Below, in pieces: positions 1-11,310 of a DNA stretch of 64,000 bases (position 1 is its first letter; every line of letters begins with the position of its first letter). The notes under the pieces are model-generated. The model saw only the letters and a program-made list of their open reading frames with translations, did no database searches and had not been told where the DNA came from. The DNA is from Uranotaenia lowii (taxonomy: Eukaryota; Arthropoda; Insecta; Diptera; Culicidae), in assembly GCF_029784155.1 (NCBI RefSeq), contig NC_073693.1, forward strand, positions 313,883,304-313,947,303, written 5' to 3'. The position numbers were made by a program, and so were the translations under genes.

Positions 1-850
1 TTCTGAATTTTTGGCTTTTAATGTGAATTTTTTCTTCAGTTATTTATTCGAAATTCCAGTTGTGAATCAGAATGAAAATTTCAATTGATGAAACTGTTTC
101 AGATTTTACAATTCTTGATTACGATTTTGAAACTTTCATTGGTTCCAATTCTGCATAAGAATTAAAAGTAAAAATTTCAAATCTTCAAAATGGATTGTAA
201 CTTTGAATATTTTCTTTTCATATTCCAAAATGATGAGTTTCACAAATAGAAGTTTTAAAATCTAAAAAGAGATTCGAATAAGGAAATTTTCCCAATGATG
301 ATCAAAACTTAAGTTCAGTAACAATAAACTGGATACAGAATCTGAATTCTTATCAAAGACAACGAGTTTCAATGCTAGTAAGCAAATCAATCATCCAATC
401 AATGGCTGTAAAAATCTGGAGCCAATATCAAAATTATTAGATAAAAATCATGAAGAAAAACACTTGACTCTTGTTTATCGAAATACATCAATCGTTTTTA
501 AATCACTTTTTTTGAATAATTCGCAATAATTTTGATGAAATGGACCCAAAAAATTGGGACTCAAGTACAAAATTTCAATAATTTTAGCTATTTTTTTTGT
601 TAATTTCAGCAGTGCAAAAACTCGGACTAAATCTGGGTGATTTACCTTGGATAAGATTTTGAGGTTTTGGCTTTAATTCATAATCGAGATTGTTATTCTT
701 GAATTATTTTAGACGTTCATCAAAATTTTATTATGAATTTGTAATTTTGAGTAAGGAGAAGAACATTTTGCTGAGCATTTTTGGATCCTCATGTTGGGGG
801 GGGGGGGGGGTTTAACCTCAAACCCCTCCCCCCTTCCGTTCCTACGGCCA
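1..850. repeat. Right-hand part of a long inverted-repeat element with poly-G end (copy A)
   Basis: This AT-rich stretch resembles the right half of the element at 3607-6930. Shared features are a block around 650-790 (TTTTGAGGTTTTGGC and what follows), a run of 15 G at 796-810, a GGTTTAACC-type junction, a C-rich block and a terminal CCTACGGCC near 842. The left part lies outside the window. No reading frame of interest is present. A non-autonomous DNA element is inferred from the copy at 3607-6930, which shows both ends. Confidence 0.6.
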
Positions 851-3606
851 AGGATCAACATGATTCAACAATCATAAGAGCTTGTTTTTCGGAGCTCAAA
901 AGTAATAATATTTTCGTCACTTGAAAACCTAGTTGATTTTTTTTTAAATTTTTCTGTAAAAAATGATATGGAGATTTCACTCTTGCAGAAAATTAATGCT
1001 ACAAGATCTACAAAACTATTCCTAGTGAAATTGCATTTGTGAAAATACGTATTTCCTTAGAAAAGATGAGTGTCCTCTAACATTTTTATTTCTTCAGGTC
1101 AAGGAGTTATGTGTTTGTTTTATCTTGAAGAAAGGGTTATTTTTGTATATTTGGCTATTTTTCGGTTAACATATTAAAATTATCGAACTTATGATTATAT
1201 CCTACATGATGAAAATTTGATGAAACATTATGGAACTGGTCAATTTGATTGAATTGATCGTTTATTCTTTGTCGAGAACTTAGTATCACCATATTGTTTT
1301 CTTTTTGACCGGTACTGTTCGGGATCGACCGGAAAGTATCTCAGCAGTATATTACCCAAACTTTAGCACGTAATAAGTTCGGCAACCTGTATACAGCATG
1401 TATATCACTTGCTAGCAATGGAGCAGCAGCATATTGGCCACCGCCGCTGTTCGGTTAGGATGCTGTGTACCTTCCTTGAACTAAATATGGGCTCACTTTT
1501 CCAACTTTTCGGAATATTTTCCGAGGGATCGGAATAGGGTTAGTTCATTTATGGGGAGTAGAATGAATCCTTTTTGCCATATATTAGGCTAGGTGTGAAC
1601 GTGTGAAAATAAGAACTAAAATGCTAAACATCCTTGGCAGGATACTTTCCTTCTCGGTATTCCGAGATACATTTGGAGTGGTTTTCCATGTCTTATAAGG
1701 ATCATGGGTTTTGAGTAGATGTTTTCGACAAGAGTTCATCGAATATTACTTACTTTTCGCAACGATATGTGGATTGTTTACATTTTCGTGTCAATTTTGA
1801 CTTTATTGTAGTTTTAAGAGGGAAAAGTCGTTATAACCCTTAAGCATATTTCACTCCGTTCTTAAAATGTAGCACCCCACAAAGCTGTCGGAAGTGGATA
1901 TAAATTTCCAAATATCTTAGAACCAGAAAATATATGTTTGACCATACTCTGCCTACCCGAAATAAAGTAGAAACAAAACTAACCACTTGATTTTCCCAGC
2001 CATTTTTCCATTGCCGGTCCGATTTTCTTTATCTCGTGAAAAACCGTAAATACCGAATGCCAGTTGCACAGCCGAAAAACGTGTTTGGGAATTGTTTTCC
2101 GTTTTCTCAAAGCTCTGAATGTTCTAGCTGCTCTCCACTCTACTGGCTTTTCACATTATGGAGCTTCTCGATTCCCAGCGGAGGACATGGTGTTTATTCT
2201 TTGTTCCGGAAAAATGTACGACGACTGACTGTTGCTCGAGTTGCTCCTTTGAATTTGGCGGGCCCAGGCCAACATGTTCGGTCTTCTTGGGGGTGATTTG
2301 TTCCGTTTTCCGATACGATGCATGGGCCAGGAAAATTGGAAATTCAACTCAATCCAAATAAACCACCGGCAGCACCCGGGCAACCAAACAGCTGAACAAA
2401 GAATGAGATTGAGGAAAATTGAATTTAGTTAGATTGAATGTTGGGAATTAAGAGCAAGAAAAAAGGTGGCGATCGAAGTGGCAATGCTTATCGAAAGGAT
2501 TAAAACATTAAATAAGTTAAAAACTCTTCGAAGTTTTTTCCTATTAGAGACACCAAATGTGTTTTATAATAAAACTCAATGCTGAACTTCTGAGGGCATA
2601 CAGTCGTTTTTGTTTGAAATTTTGAATTGACGATAAACTTAGATTGAAAAATTATTATTTCAGCGGCAAATTATTTTTCTGTTACGGTCTTTTTCCTTGT
2701 TGGAAATGCCAAATCTATAATTTCAGCATAATTAAAAAATAACAGAACGACTCCTACCTTAAAAAGTTGTTCCTCAAGTTACTTTTTATTTCATCGATGG
2801 AACTTTTTAAAAACTTCAGACAAGCTAGTGCTATATTTCAAAAATCTTTCTCCAAAATTTTTACAAGTCCGATTTTCGTTAAATAACTGTGTTTAGACAA
2901 CACAAACTTTAGAAAGCTTAATTATTAATAAATAATAGATAAGTGATCTATTTTACGCAAAAAAAAACTTTTAATTATTAAAAAGTGGAAGATAGAAAGG
3001 AAAATATGAAAATAAAAAGAATTATAGGCAGAGATCGATAGCTTCTAGGAAAAGGTATATATTTCGAACATGTAGTCCAAGTCAAGTATAGCCAACACAT
3101 CTCTCGCTGAAACGTTGAGTGGCTTACCTCGGGTCCGAAGGGAGTCTATTTAATTCTTTCTGGCGACAAGAACTGGCTGAAAATGAAAAGTTTACAGTAG
3201 TTTTTGATTTTATTTTGCCTTTGCCTCTTTTCAAAGAAAAAATCTGTTTTTTTAAATCATCTGCGAGATTTTAAATACGGAATTGATTTTCAATGGAAAT
3301 TTTTTTCTGGTTTCTTCCTACAATGCAAATTGCAAAGATTTCCATATTTTCGGGGTACATTGCTAAAAGGTTTTGCTTTTTGTTTTCAAAAGTCAAAATC
3401 GAAACTTAAATCTCAAATTTGGATTGCGTTTGTAAAACTCAGATTTTAACCTCAAAATTTGTATCCATTACTTAAACTTACTTTTGAAAGTTATTTATTT
3501 TGAGAGCTTTCTTAGAAAAAACTTATTCTATGTTCAAATTAAATATGTCTTCGACAGTTTAAATTTCTCTAATAGTTTACAGAATTTAACGTTCACTACC
3601 AGTCAT
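851..3606. other. Non-coding stretch, no gene recognised
   Basis: Mostly AT-rich sequence. A more GC-balanced part at about 1300-2420 lacks the low-complexity look of its surroundings, but the short open frames there (60-86 codons, overlapping on both strands) resemble no protein I know. It could be intergenic, intronic or regulatory. No tRNA, repeat array or TIR pair was seen. Confidence 0.5.
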
Positions 3607-3937
3607 GGCCGTAGGAACGGGGAGGGGTTTTGGGGGTTAAACCCCCCCCCCCCCCATGAGGGTCCATCAAGAGCAAGCGAGGATTTCTACTCTTCATCCA
3701 AAATTTGTTTCTCTTTTTAATATTTTGATGATGGAGTAAGGATATTCGATAGTAACAATCTTGACTCTGAACTGATGTCAAAACCTCGAAAATTAATCCC
3801 AAGTTCACAATTCAGCTTCCGTTTTTTTTTCAAATTTTCTCGCTTATAGATAGTAATTAATTTCTGAATAATAAATTTAAAATAAGATTTAACTCGCTTC
3901 AGAGATTTTGTTCCATATAATCAAAATCGAAATTGTA

Positions 3938-5226
3938 AAGGGTCATACGGTCAAAATTTGGTCAAGGGAAAATGCGTGTAAATCGGTGAAATCGTTTATT
4001 TAAAAAATCAAATTAAATTTATTTTTCAAGTTTTATTAGTATAAAATTCAGGAAAAATATTCAGTTAGGCTTCCGCTTTTCCAAATCCGAATTGCCGGGC
4101 CTTACGCTTAACCCCTGCCATCAGATTTTGTACAGCCACCTTGTCCACCTTCTTTGCCGCAGAAAGCCAGTTTGCCTTGAACTGCTGCTCGTCCTTAGCA
4201 GTTTTTTTGGTCTTCTTTAGGCTCCGCTTGACAAAGTATTTCTCAATTGAGCGGAGCTCTGGCGTGTTGGGAGGGTTCTTGTCCTTGGGAACCACCTGCA
4301 CGTTGTTGGCGGCGTACCACTCCATGGCCTTTTTACCGTAATGGCAAGATGCCAAATCCGGCCAAAACAGTACGGAACAACCGTGTTTCTTCAGGAAAGG
4401 CAGCAGACGTTTATTCAAACACTCTTTCACGTAAATTTCTTCGTTGACAGTCCCGGTAAGTATGAAAATGCTGCTTTTCAAGCCACAGGTACAGATGGCT
4501 TGCCAAACCAGATATTTCTTCGCGAATTTTGACAGTTTCATGTGCTTGAAAATATCTGCTACCTTTCCCCTTCCTTTTGCCGTATAAAACTCCTGTCCCG
4601 GAAGCTGCTTGTAGTCGGCTTTGACGTAGGTTTCGTCGTCCATTACCACGCAGTCAAACTTCCCCAGCATCGTCGTGTACAGCCTTCGGGATCGCGCTTT
4701 GGCCGTCGTATTTTGTTTATCATCGCGATTTGGAGTCACTACCTTCATGTAAGTCGATAGTCCCGCTCGATTTTTGGCTCGATGCACGGTTGTAGACGAT
4801 ACACCCAGCTTATTAGCGGCATCTCGGAGAGAGAGCTTAGGGTTTCGCTTAAAACTACCGGCAACTCTCTTTGTCGTCTCAGCGGATTCCGGTTTTCGAT
4901 TTTCCCCCCGATCCAGACTTCCTGGCTGTTGACAAACGTTCCCCAAACACTTTAATTACATTTTTAACGGTTGATTTGGCAACTTTTAGCGATTTTGCCA
5001 GCTTTGCGTGAGAGTTGTTCGGATTGTGCGAGCAAAATTTTGATACACTGCTCTTCTTCCTTGGACGGCATTTTGACAACTGAAGAGTGAATACCAAAAT
5101 CAAAATAGGAGCAACATTCTACACACACACACACCTTCAAAATGAGGGGTGTTCAGGTTTTTTAAATGCAAAATTGAAAGAAATACGTCAAGTTGATATT
5201 GACCAAATTTTGACCGTATCACCCTT
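3938..5226 (-). mobile_element. Tc1-like transposon of the DD37E type (ITmD37E-like), full length with both TIRs
   Basis: Both ends carry the same inverted repeat, AAGGGTSATACGGTCAAAAT and onward. They are flanked by TA on both sides (3936-3937 and 5227-5228), the usual Tc1/mariner target duplication. The element is about 1.29 kb, a normal length, and carries one transposase frame on the minus strand. It lies inside the long-TIR element at 3607-6930, so it inserted later. A short CA run at about 5121-5133 lies near the right TIR. The transposase is frame-broken, so the copy is probably not autonomous. Confidence 0.9.
4065..5100 (-). pseudogene. Tc1-like transposase, DD37E, frameshifted
   Basis: The protein would cut and paste its own element. 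The main frame (4065-4946, 293 residues) has a helix-turn-helix region (KLSLRDAANKLGVSSTTVHR) and then the catalytic core. The first Asp is in VMDDETYVKADY, the second in LFWPDLASCHY, and the Glu in LRSIEKYF. Exactly 37 residues separate the second Asp from the Glu, giving DD37E. The N-terminal DNA-binding part (SKFCSHNPNNSHAKLAKSL) is in another frame at 4879-5073, so at least one indel near 4900 splits the gene. The segment after the catalytic Glu also looks short by about two residues compared with the two other Tc1-like fragments here (EKYWAIVK, ERYWAIVK). Identification is firm; activity is unlikely. Confidence 0.9.
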
Positions 5227-6930
5227 TATGGGGGCAGATATTAGTTAGGGCTAATGGTGGCGGTGGACATATGATGAGGTTTTTGGGACGGTTTTGCATC
5301 CTCAGTGAGATTAGAATCTCTGTTGAGAGGGTGCAGTAGACTTCCAGTTCCTTCAATTTAGGCGACATCAAGTTTTTACAAATGTTGATTACGATTACCG
5401 TGACTGCGGGTAATTCCGAGCAGCACATAATACCGTGCGTTTTCTGGAAAAATGCTTTTTTCTATGCGAAAAATTATTTATATCCAACATTTTAATTTTT
5501 TTTTAAAATGAAAACTTAAGAATCAAAATATGGAATTTGCGATCATCGATGGTTAAAATCTTTGAATTTGTATGAGAGTCTGGTAGATCAAACTTATTTG
5601 ATTCAAACTTCATCCTGTGGTTGATTTTTTTTAAATAAAACTTGGGGTTGTTTGCATAAAACAAAACTAAGAAAATTAACTAAAATTCTTATTTATATTT
5701 GTAATTTGAAGCTAAATTGTGTGTACAAACTTGTTTTGATTAAAAAAAATTGAAATCTAGAAATTGAATTGACAAATTAAAGTTTTTAAGTTCATGTTCT
5801 CTTCAATTCCTCAACAATTTTATGTTAATTGAAAAACTCATTAACAAGCTAAGAAGCTGAATTTTGAATCTGCATTCTGAATCAGAATTCTAAACTTGAA
5901 TTTAAAAATTCAGCTTTGAATCAGTTTCCAAATTTCTGTACGACCTGTGAAATGTTAAAAAAAATACGATATCCGAATCTTAATTCCAGATCAGAATTTT
6001 ATGTGCCAAATTTTAAAGTGTTTATTCATGAATGTATTATTTAAATTCTGTAGTTCTGGTTTGATTTTTAATTGATTATTTAATTTATTTATTCGTAATC
6101 TATATTGCAATTCTAAATTAAAACGTGAATTTCAAATTTCAAACCTAAATCAGATTTTTCAATTTTGGATTACCATTTAGAAGCTTTAAATGTATCAATT
6201 TTTGTGTAAGAATTATGTTTAAAAATATTTGATAATATTTTAATGTAAAACATTTTTTTTTTCTATTCGGAGAACAATGATCAAAATATTAAAAACGCAT
6301 ATGATTTGCGAAAAACATGATTCAAATAAGATATGAAATGCAAAACCTAAAGAGACTTCATACAAAGAGGCACAATCTGATCCTCTTTGAAATAATAAGC
6401 TTGCACTTGCAATCCTGCTGTAGGGCTGCTTTTAAGACTGCTTGGTTTTGCTCTATTGGAATGACACTGACAGAAAATCTTAAATTCCAATCATGACATT
6501 TCGTCTCTTTGTTTACTATAGGCTCGTTAGCAAAACCAAATTTGACCAGGATTTCGAACCAGTTTTTCATTTTTAATTTCTTATGATTATTCGAACTGAA
6601 GAAACAAGAATCCCAAACTGGATATAAAAAAAATTGAAATTCAATATTGGTTTTAGAAAAATGGAACCAGAACCTCCGAAATGGGTATAATTTAAAATTG
6701 ATTATTCAGACCTGAATTTATGAACAAATGAGAAAATTATGAAAACCAGTAGCAGAATTTCGAACTTGGGATGGGTTTTTGAGGTTTTGGCATGAGTTTT
6801 AAGTCTAGATATCATAATTTAATTATGAATTTAAAATTTTGAGTGTAGAGTAGAATACCTTGCTTCCATTTTTGGACCCTCCATGGTGGGGGGGGGGGTT
6901 AACCCCCAAAACTTCAACCTCCCCGTGGCC

Positions 6931-7619
6931 ATGGTGTAAGCATTGAACTTACGCACAATTCTGTCAAATACCTACAGCATTTTATGCTTAACACAGCCCA
7001 AGAAAAAAATAAAAACGCCAGCACTCTTCGGTTGAAACGTCACTTTCTGGTGTTGCAAAGCGATAATGCTAAGTTGAGTTCGCAATACTTTGTTTACTAT
7101 ATTTTTCTTTGGGGTCATTCACTAATTACGAAAGTATTTAATAGGGAGGGGCTGGGGTGTAACCAGATTTATTACCAGGTTTATTATAGCTTGAAAGTCA
7201 TCGCATTTATTTAATCAACACAAACTGTAGATAAATAGCAAAGTTCAGAGTGCACGGAATTAGGTGCAAAAGTGCACGGAATTAAAAACATGCAAGAGAG
7301 AGTGCACGATTATGTGCACGAGTGATTATGTGCACGAAACACATTTTTCAGAAGCATTTTTCCAAACTTTTCTCGTGTATTTCATCAAACTACGATATTT
7401 TTTCCTTGAAGTACATAAAAAATCCAACTAATGGTGGGTTTGTGACCTTTTGAATCATTCATTTGAATTTTTAACCAGCCTTGAAAAATAAAAATCGCTT
7501 AAGTGCACGGAAATACCCGCAGTCACGGTTTATTTATAAAAAATCATCCGAAAGTCAATTGTTGGTGTTGTTCCGATCGTTTTTGGTGTCAACAAGTGTG
7601 ATTTGAGTGGTGTTGAGTG
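6931..7619. other. Non-coding flank upstream of a BEL/Pao gag relic
   Basis: AT-rich sequence without a recognisable gene. It contains the GTGCACG cluster listed separately and leads directly into the gag-like frame at 7620. It may include the leader or part of the 5' LTR of that retroelement. No second LTR copy was found in the window to prove this. Confidence 0.4.
7249..7337. repeat. Cluster of GTGCACG words
   Basis: Five copies of GTGCACG or AGTGCACG occur within about 90 bp, spaced roughly 10-40 bp apart, and a sixth lies near 7502. The core GTGCAC is palindromic. The first two copies continue as GGAATTA. This may be a degenerate tandem array or clustered protein-binding sites in a retroelement leader. 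The function is unknown. Confidence 0.5.
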
Positions 7620-9415
7620 ATGGCTAGCAAAGCGGAGAAAAAACTAGCAGCGGACCTTCTGACGAGACGACGAGCGTGTGCCGAACGAGATGTGGTGGAG
7701 AAATTCGTAGCGGAGTTCACCTATGAACGATATTCTTGCCAGGTTGCGGAACGTTTAGAGGCGCTCAACAAGTGCAACGAGTTGCTCCTGAACGTGCAGA
7801 ACGATATCGAGATGGGTGACAGCGAAGAACGGTTCGAGACACATCTGGAGTTCTGGGTGAATTTCGAGAATCGGTTTTGCCGAGCGAAAGGTTTCTTGTT
7901 GTCCAAACTGGCTCGCATCGGCTTCTCACAGCATGGCTTCCAGTTTCCATCATCGGCTGCCGAAAATCGATCTTCCGAAATTTAGTGGAGATGAATCGTG
8001 CTGGATCTTGTTCCGAGACAACTTTCTCTCGATCATCCACTCCAACGAGGACATACCGATCGTCAACAAGCTGCAGTATCTGTTGCAGTCGCTGGAAGGA
8101 GAGGCAAAAAAACTGTTCGACTCTGTGGATATCCAAGCCGATAACTATGCGTCGACGTGGGACGCATTGAAAAAGCGCTACGACAACAAGCGATTCCTCA
8201 GAAAAGAGCTGTTCCGAGGCCTGTACAACCTTCCACCGATTCTGCATGAGTCAGCACAAGACCTCAATACACTGGTTGATGATTTCCAGCGACACGTCAA
8301 GGCACTGGGGAAGTTAGGTGAACCGATAGATCATTGGGACACTCCGCTCATCTTCATCCTGACGAATAAATTGAATTCGGCGACGATTCGTGCGTGGGAG
8401 CAAGATACTCGACAGAAGGACGAGGTGAATACGACGAGCTCATCGAGTTTCTAATTCAACAAGTCCGGATGTTGAAATCCGTGGACAGCGATTTACAGCA
8501 TCGTTCCTCAGGCTTCACCGTTTCCAAGGTGGCCGGACAAATCCCAAAGAAGCAAGCCCCCATCAAATCTGTCGTAAACGCAGCTACGTCCGAAACCCAA
8601 TTCAGCACTTCTCCATGCCACTGTTGTTTGAGAACACATCCCCTTCACCAATGTCCAGCATTTTCAAAGCTGTCAAGCTCCCAACGACGAGAGCTTGTGA
8701 CACAGCACAGTCTTTGCTGGAATTGCTTCCGCGGGAACCACCAGGCTAGAACCTGTAAATCTAAGTTCCTGTGCAGGATTTGCCAAGCGCAGCACCATAC
8801 GATGTTGCACGACCCAGCAGCAGCACCGAATGAGTTCTCACCCGAGAGATCACAAGCCACACAAGAGCCAACCATCTCAGCCAACCATCAATAAATCCAT
8901 CCGTGCATTCAAATTCGACGGTTCTATTGGAGACAGTTATGCTGTTAGTTGTCGACCGATACGGTAGAAAGATTCCTGCTAGAGCTCTGCTAGATTCTGC
9001 AGCGATGTCCAACTTCATCACCAAGAAGCTGGCGAACGAACTCGCCACCCGCCAAAGCCCCGTGGACATATCAGTTGCCGGAATTGGAGTGTCAGTGAAG
9101 CGCATCAAGCACAAGTTAGCTGCCAAGATCGTATCCAAGAATAGCGACTTCTCCACCACACTCGATTTCCTCGTCATAAAGAAGCCAACATCATATCTCC
9201 CCACATCCCCGATTGATACAACTGCCTGGAGAATACCAGAGGTTCCATTGGCGGATCCTCAGTATAACGTTCCAGCAACAATCGACATGATCATCGGTGG
9301 AGAATGTTACCATGAGTTCCACACAGGTGTACGCCATTCCCTCGGTAACGGTTTACCGATTTTGGTGGACACCTTCCATATCACTAGACAAGGCTATCAT
9401 CTTGTAAGATGCAGA
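7620..9415 (+). pseudogene. BEL/Pao retrotransposon gag-protease region, broken
   Basis: The frame opens at the ATG at 7620 (MASKAEKKLAADLL). After a shift near 7925 comes a DUF1759-type Gag domain (PKIDLPKFSGDESCWILF and onward, 7957-8390). After another shift near 8420 come Cys/His knuckles (CHCCLRTHPLHQC, CWNCFRGNHQARTC, CRICQAQHH). A stop at 8892-8894 is followed, in a third frame, by a retropepsin-like region with ALLDSAAMSNFITKK and a downstream IIGGECYHEF block. In life this would package RNA and process the polyprotein. The similarity stops near 9415, before any RT, so the copy is truncated as well as frame-broken. Codon use is more GC-rich than the AT-rich surroundings. Confidence 0.85.
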
Positions 9416-9597
9416 GCGTTTTCCAGCCTCGGGCAGCGACGAATTTCTTTTATAGGTTGTACAAAGTATAATAACCTTAATGAAATGTGTATTTTTGGTT
9501 TACATTTTTTGGCTTCATATAAAGGACTTTCGATTCGTTTTTTTTTGTTGAAATTTTTTAAATGATATTCCAGTGGAAACAGATTTTTTTTATTGAA

Positions 9598-9722
9598 TTT
9601 TTAATATTACCTGGAAGTGCTGAAAATAATTTTAACTCCTGTCATTTCACAAGGTGGAACAAGTTCAAACGCGCCTTATATTTAACCATCTACCTATTAA
9701 GAATTTCTTCTCCGAAATGATT
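9598..9722 (-). repeat. Dispersed repeat, second copy inverted at 61153-61270
   Basis: Reverse-complementing this interval gives a sequence close to 61153-61270. Both share a TCATTT-GGAGAA start, AAGGCGCGTT, and GTGAAATGACAGGAGTTAA. No TIR or coding frame was recognised. It is an old non-autonomous repeat of unknown class. Confidence 0.6.
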
Positions 9723-9984
9723 TAGCATTATGTGAGGTAGGTCAGAAAGGGGTTAAAGGAATATTTCATGAAATCAAACGAAAATGCTGTGGAATCAAAG
9801 CATTTGATATTTTGAATCAGAGAACATTTTTTGATACAAAGGAAGACGTTTTTCGAAACAGAGGAAAATGTATTTGAATCAAATTAATTTTTATTAATCC
9901 CAAAATCAAAGGATATTTTCCTTTGTTTTTGTAGCACTTTCTTCTGAAAAAAAAACTTTTAGGTGCGTGTATAGCATAGAAAGA

Positions 9985-11113
9985 GATGGTGTTCGTTGAT
10001 TTCGAAAAAGTATTTGACCGACTGAACCACGAACTCATCTGGGCAGCTCTTAGAAGACGAGGGGTCCCAGAGAAACTAGTCCATCTCATCGAAGCACAGT
10101 ACGAGGCATTTTCGTGCAAGGTCTTGCACGACGGTGTCTTTTCCGAACCAATCCCGGTAACTGCTGGAGTGAGACAAGGATGTATTTTGTCACCGCTGCT
10201 TTTTCTCATCATAATGGATGAGATCTTGACTGGATCGATTGACTGTAGACCAAACCGAGGATTGCCGTGGAATCCTGCAACCATGGAGCAACTGAACGAC
10301 CTTGACCTGGCAGACGATATTGTTTTGCTCGCCCAAACACAACAAGACATGCAGAGCAAACCCGACGACCTCACCGAAAGCTCCAAGGCAGCAGGTCTCA
10401 AAATCAATGTCGGAAAGACCAAGTCGATGGAAATCAATACAGAAAATCGTTCCAATTTCGTGGTAGCTGGACAACAGGTTGAGACAGTGGAGTGCTTCCA
10501 GTATCTTGGTAGCCAGATTACGCCTGATGGTGGTACCAAGAAGGACATCGAAACCAGGATCAGAAAAGCCCGATTTGCGTTTGCGAGTCTCCGAAACATC
10601 TGGCGGCCACGCCAGATCTCTCTACAAACTAAGATTCGAATCTTCAACTCGAACGTCAAATCCGTATCGCTGTACGGGTGTGAAACTTGGTGCACATATG
10701 CGGTGACGACGCGAAAACTGTAAGTTTTTGTGAATCGCTGCCTGCGGAACATCATCCGCGCTTGGAGGCCTGGCAACTGGATCTCAAACGTTGAACTTCA
10801 TCGCCGGTGTCATCAAAAGACGCTAGAAATCGAGATTCGGGAACGTAAGTGGAAATGGATTGGGCACACGCTGCGAAGAGATGAAAACGAGATTTGCAGA
10901 GAGACGCTTGACTGGAATCCAGATGGGCATCGAAAAAGAGGCAGGCCCAAAAGCTCGTGGCGGCGAAGTCTAGCCGCTGAAATCCGCACAGTTGACGAGA
11001 ACCTTGGCTGGCAGCAAGTGAAGACGCTGGCTCCGGATCGCCAGCAGTGGAGATCTTTTATCTCAGCCCTATGCGCCGGTCAACCGGCGCTGGACCCTTA
11101 GATAGATTAGATA
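9985..11113 (+). mobile_element. 5'-truncated LINE (non-LTR retrotransposon) with RT frame
   Basis: The frame 9986-11101 begins inside the reverse transcriptase at motif A (VFVDFEKVFDRL). It continues with RQGCILSPLLFLI and the catalytic LADDIVLLA, then the thumb and a C-terminal region (RKWKWIGHTLRRDENEIC, HRKRGRPKSSWRR) common to many animal LINEs. A single stop at 10721-10723 interrupts it in frame; the copy at 30318-31175 has Gln there. The end is a TAGAT-rich tail. Flanks share GCATAGAMA (near 9976 and 11114), a short target duplication. The paralogous arm near 50200-50216 has no LINE at this site, so insertion came after the duplication. The clade is not assigned. Confidence 0.85.
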
Positions 11114-11310
11114 TTGCATAGACAACTGAATTCAGTAGACGGTCAAAACCATCATAGTTTAAACATGTTTAAGGGATAAGAGAGGGAGAGAAAGAGTGGT
11201 TTTTCTCTAATTTTCGATAACTGCCATTCATTTGTTAAATGTACACATATATTGAACTAAGTACAAAAATATTCAATCTTGGTCTTTAACAAAACTCTGA
11301 GTTTTACAAT

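Larger units (their letters stand above)
3607..6930. mobile_element. Non-autonomous DNA element with long inverted ends and poly-C/poly-G tracts (copy B)
   Basis: The two ends are inverted copies. The left end reads GGCCGTAGGAACGGGGAGGG, then a TTTTGGGGGTTAA block, a run of 14 C (3642-3655) and GAGGGTCC. The right end, reversed, reads GGCCACGGGGAGG, the same TTTTGGGGGTTAA block, a run of 11 C (6888-6898 on the plus strand) and GAGGGTCC. Similarity continues inward for about 230 bp (3763-3830 against about 6760-6830). The element is interrupted by the Tc1-like element at 3938-5226. The remaining interior is AT-rich with repeated GAATTC-like words and encodes nothing recognisable. The target duplication is unclear; AT flanks both ends. 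The superfamily is not assigned. Confidence 0.65.

Noticed and set aside
2036..2383. Overlapping short open frames on both strands in a GC-balanced patch
   Set aside because: No protein-like features or recognisable similarity. Overlap in three frames suggests chance.
5121..5133. CA microsatellite as a separate feature of interest
   Set aside because: It is short, lies inside a transposon, and shows nothing unusual.
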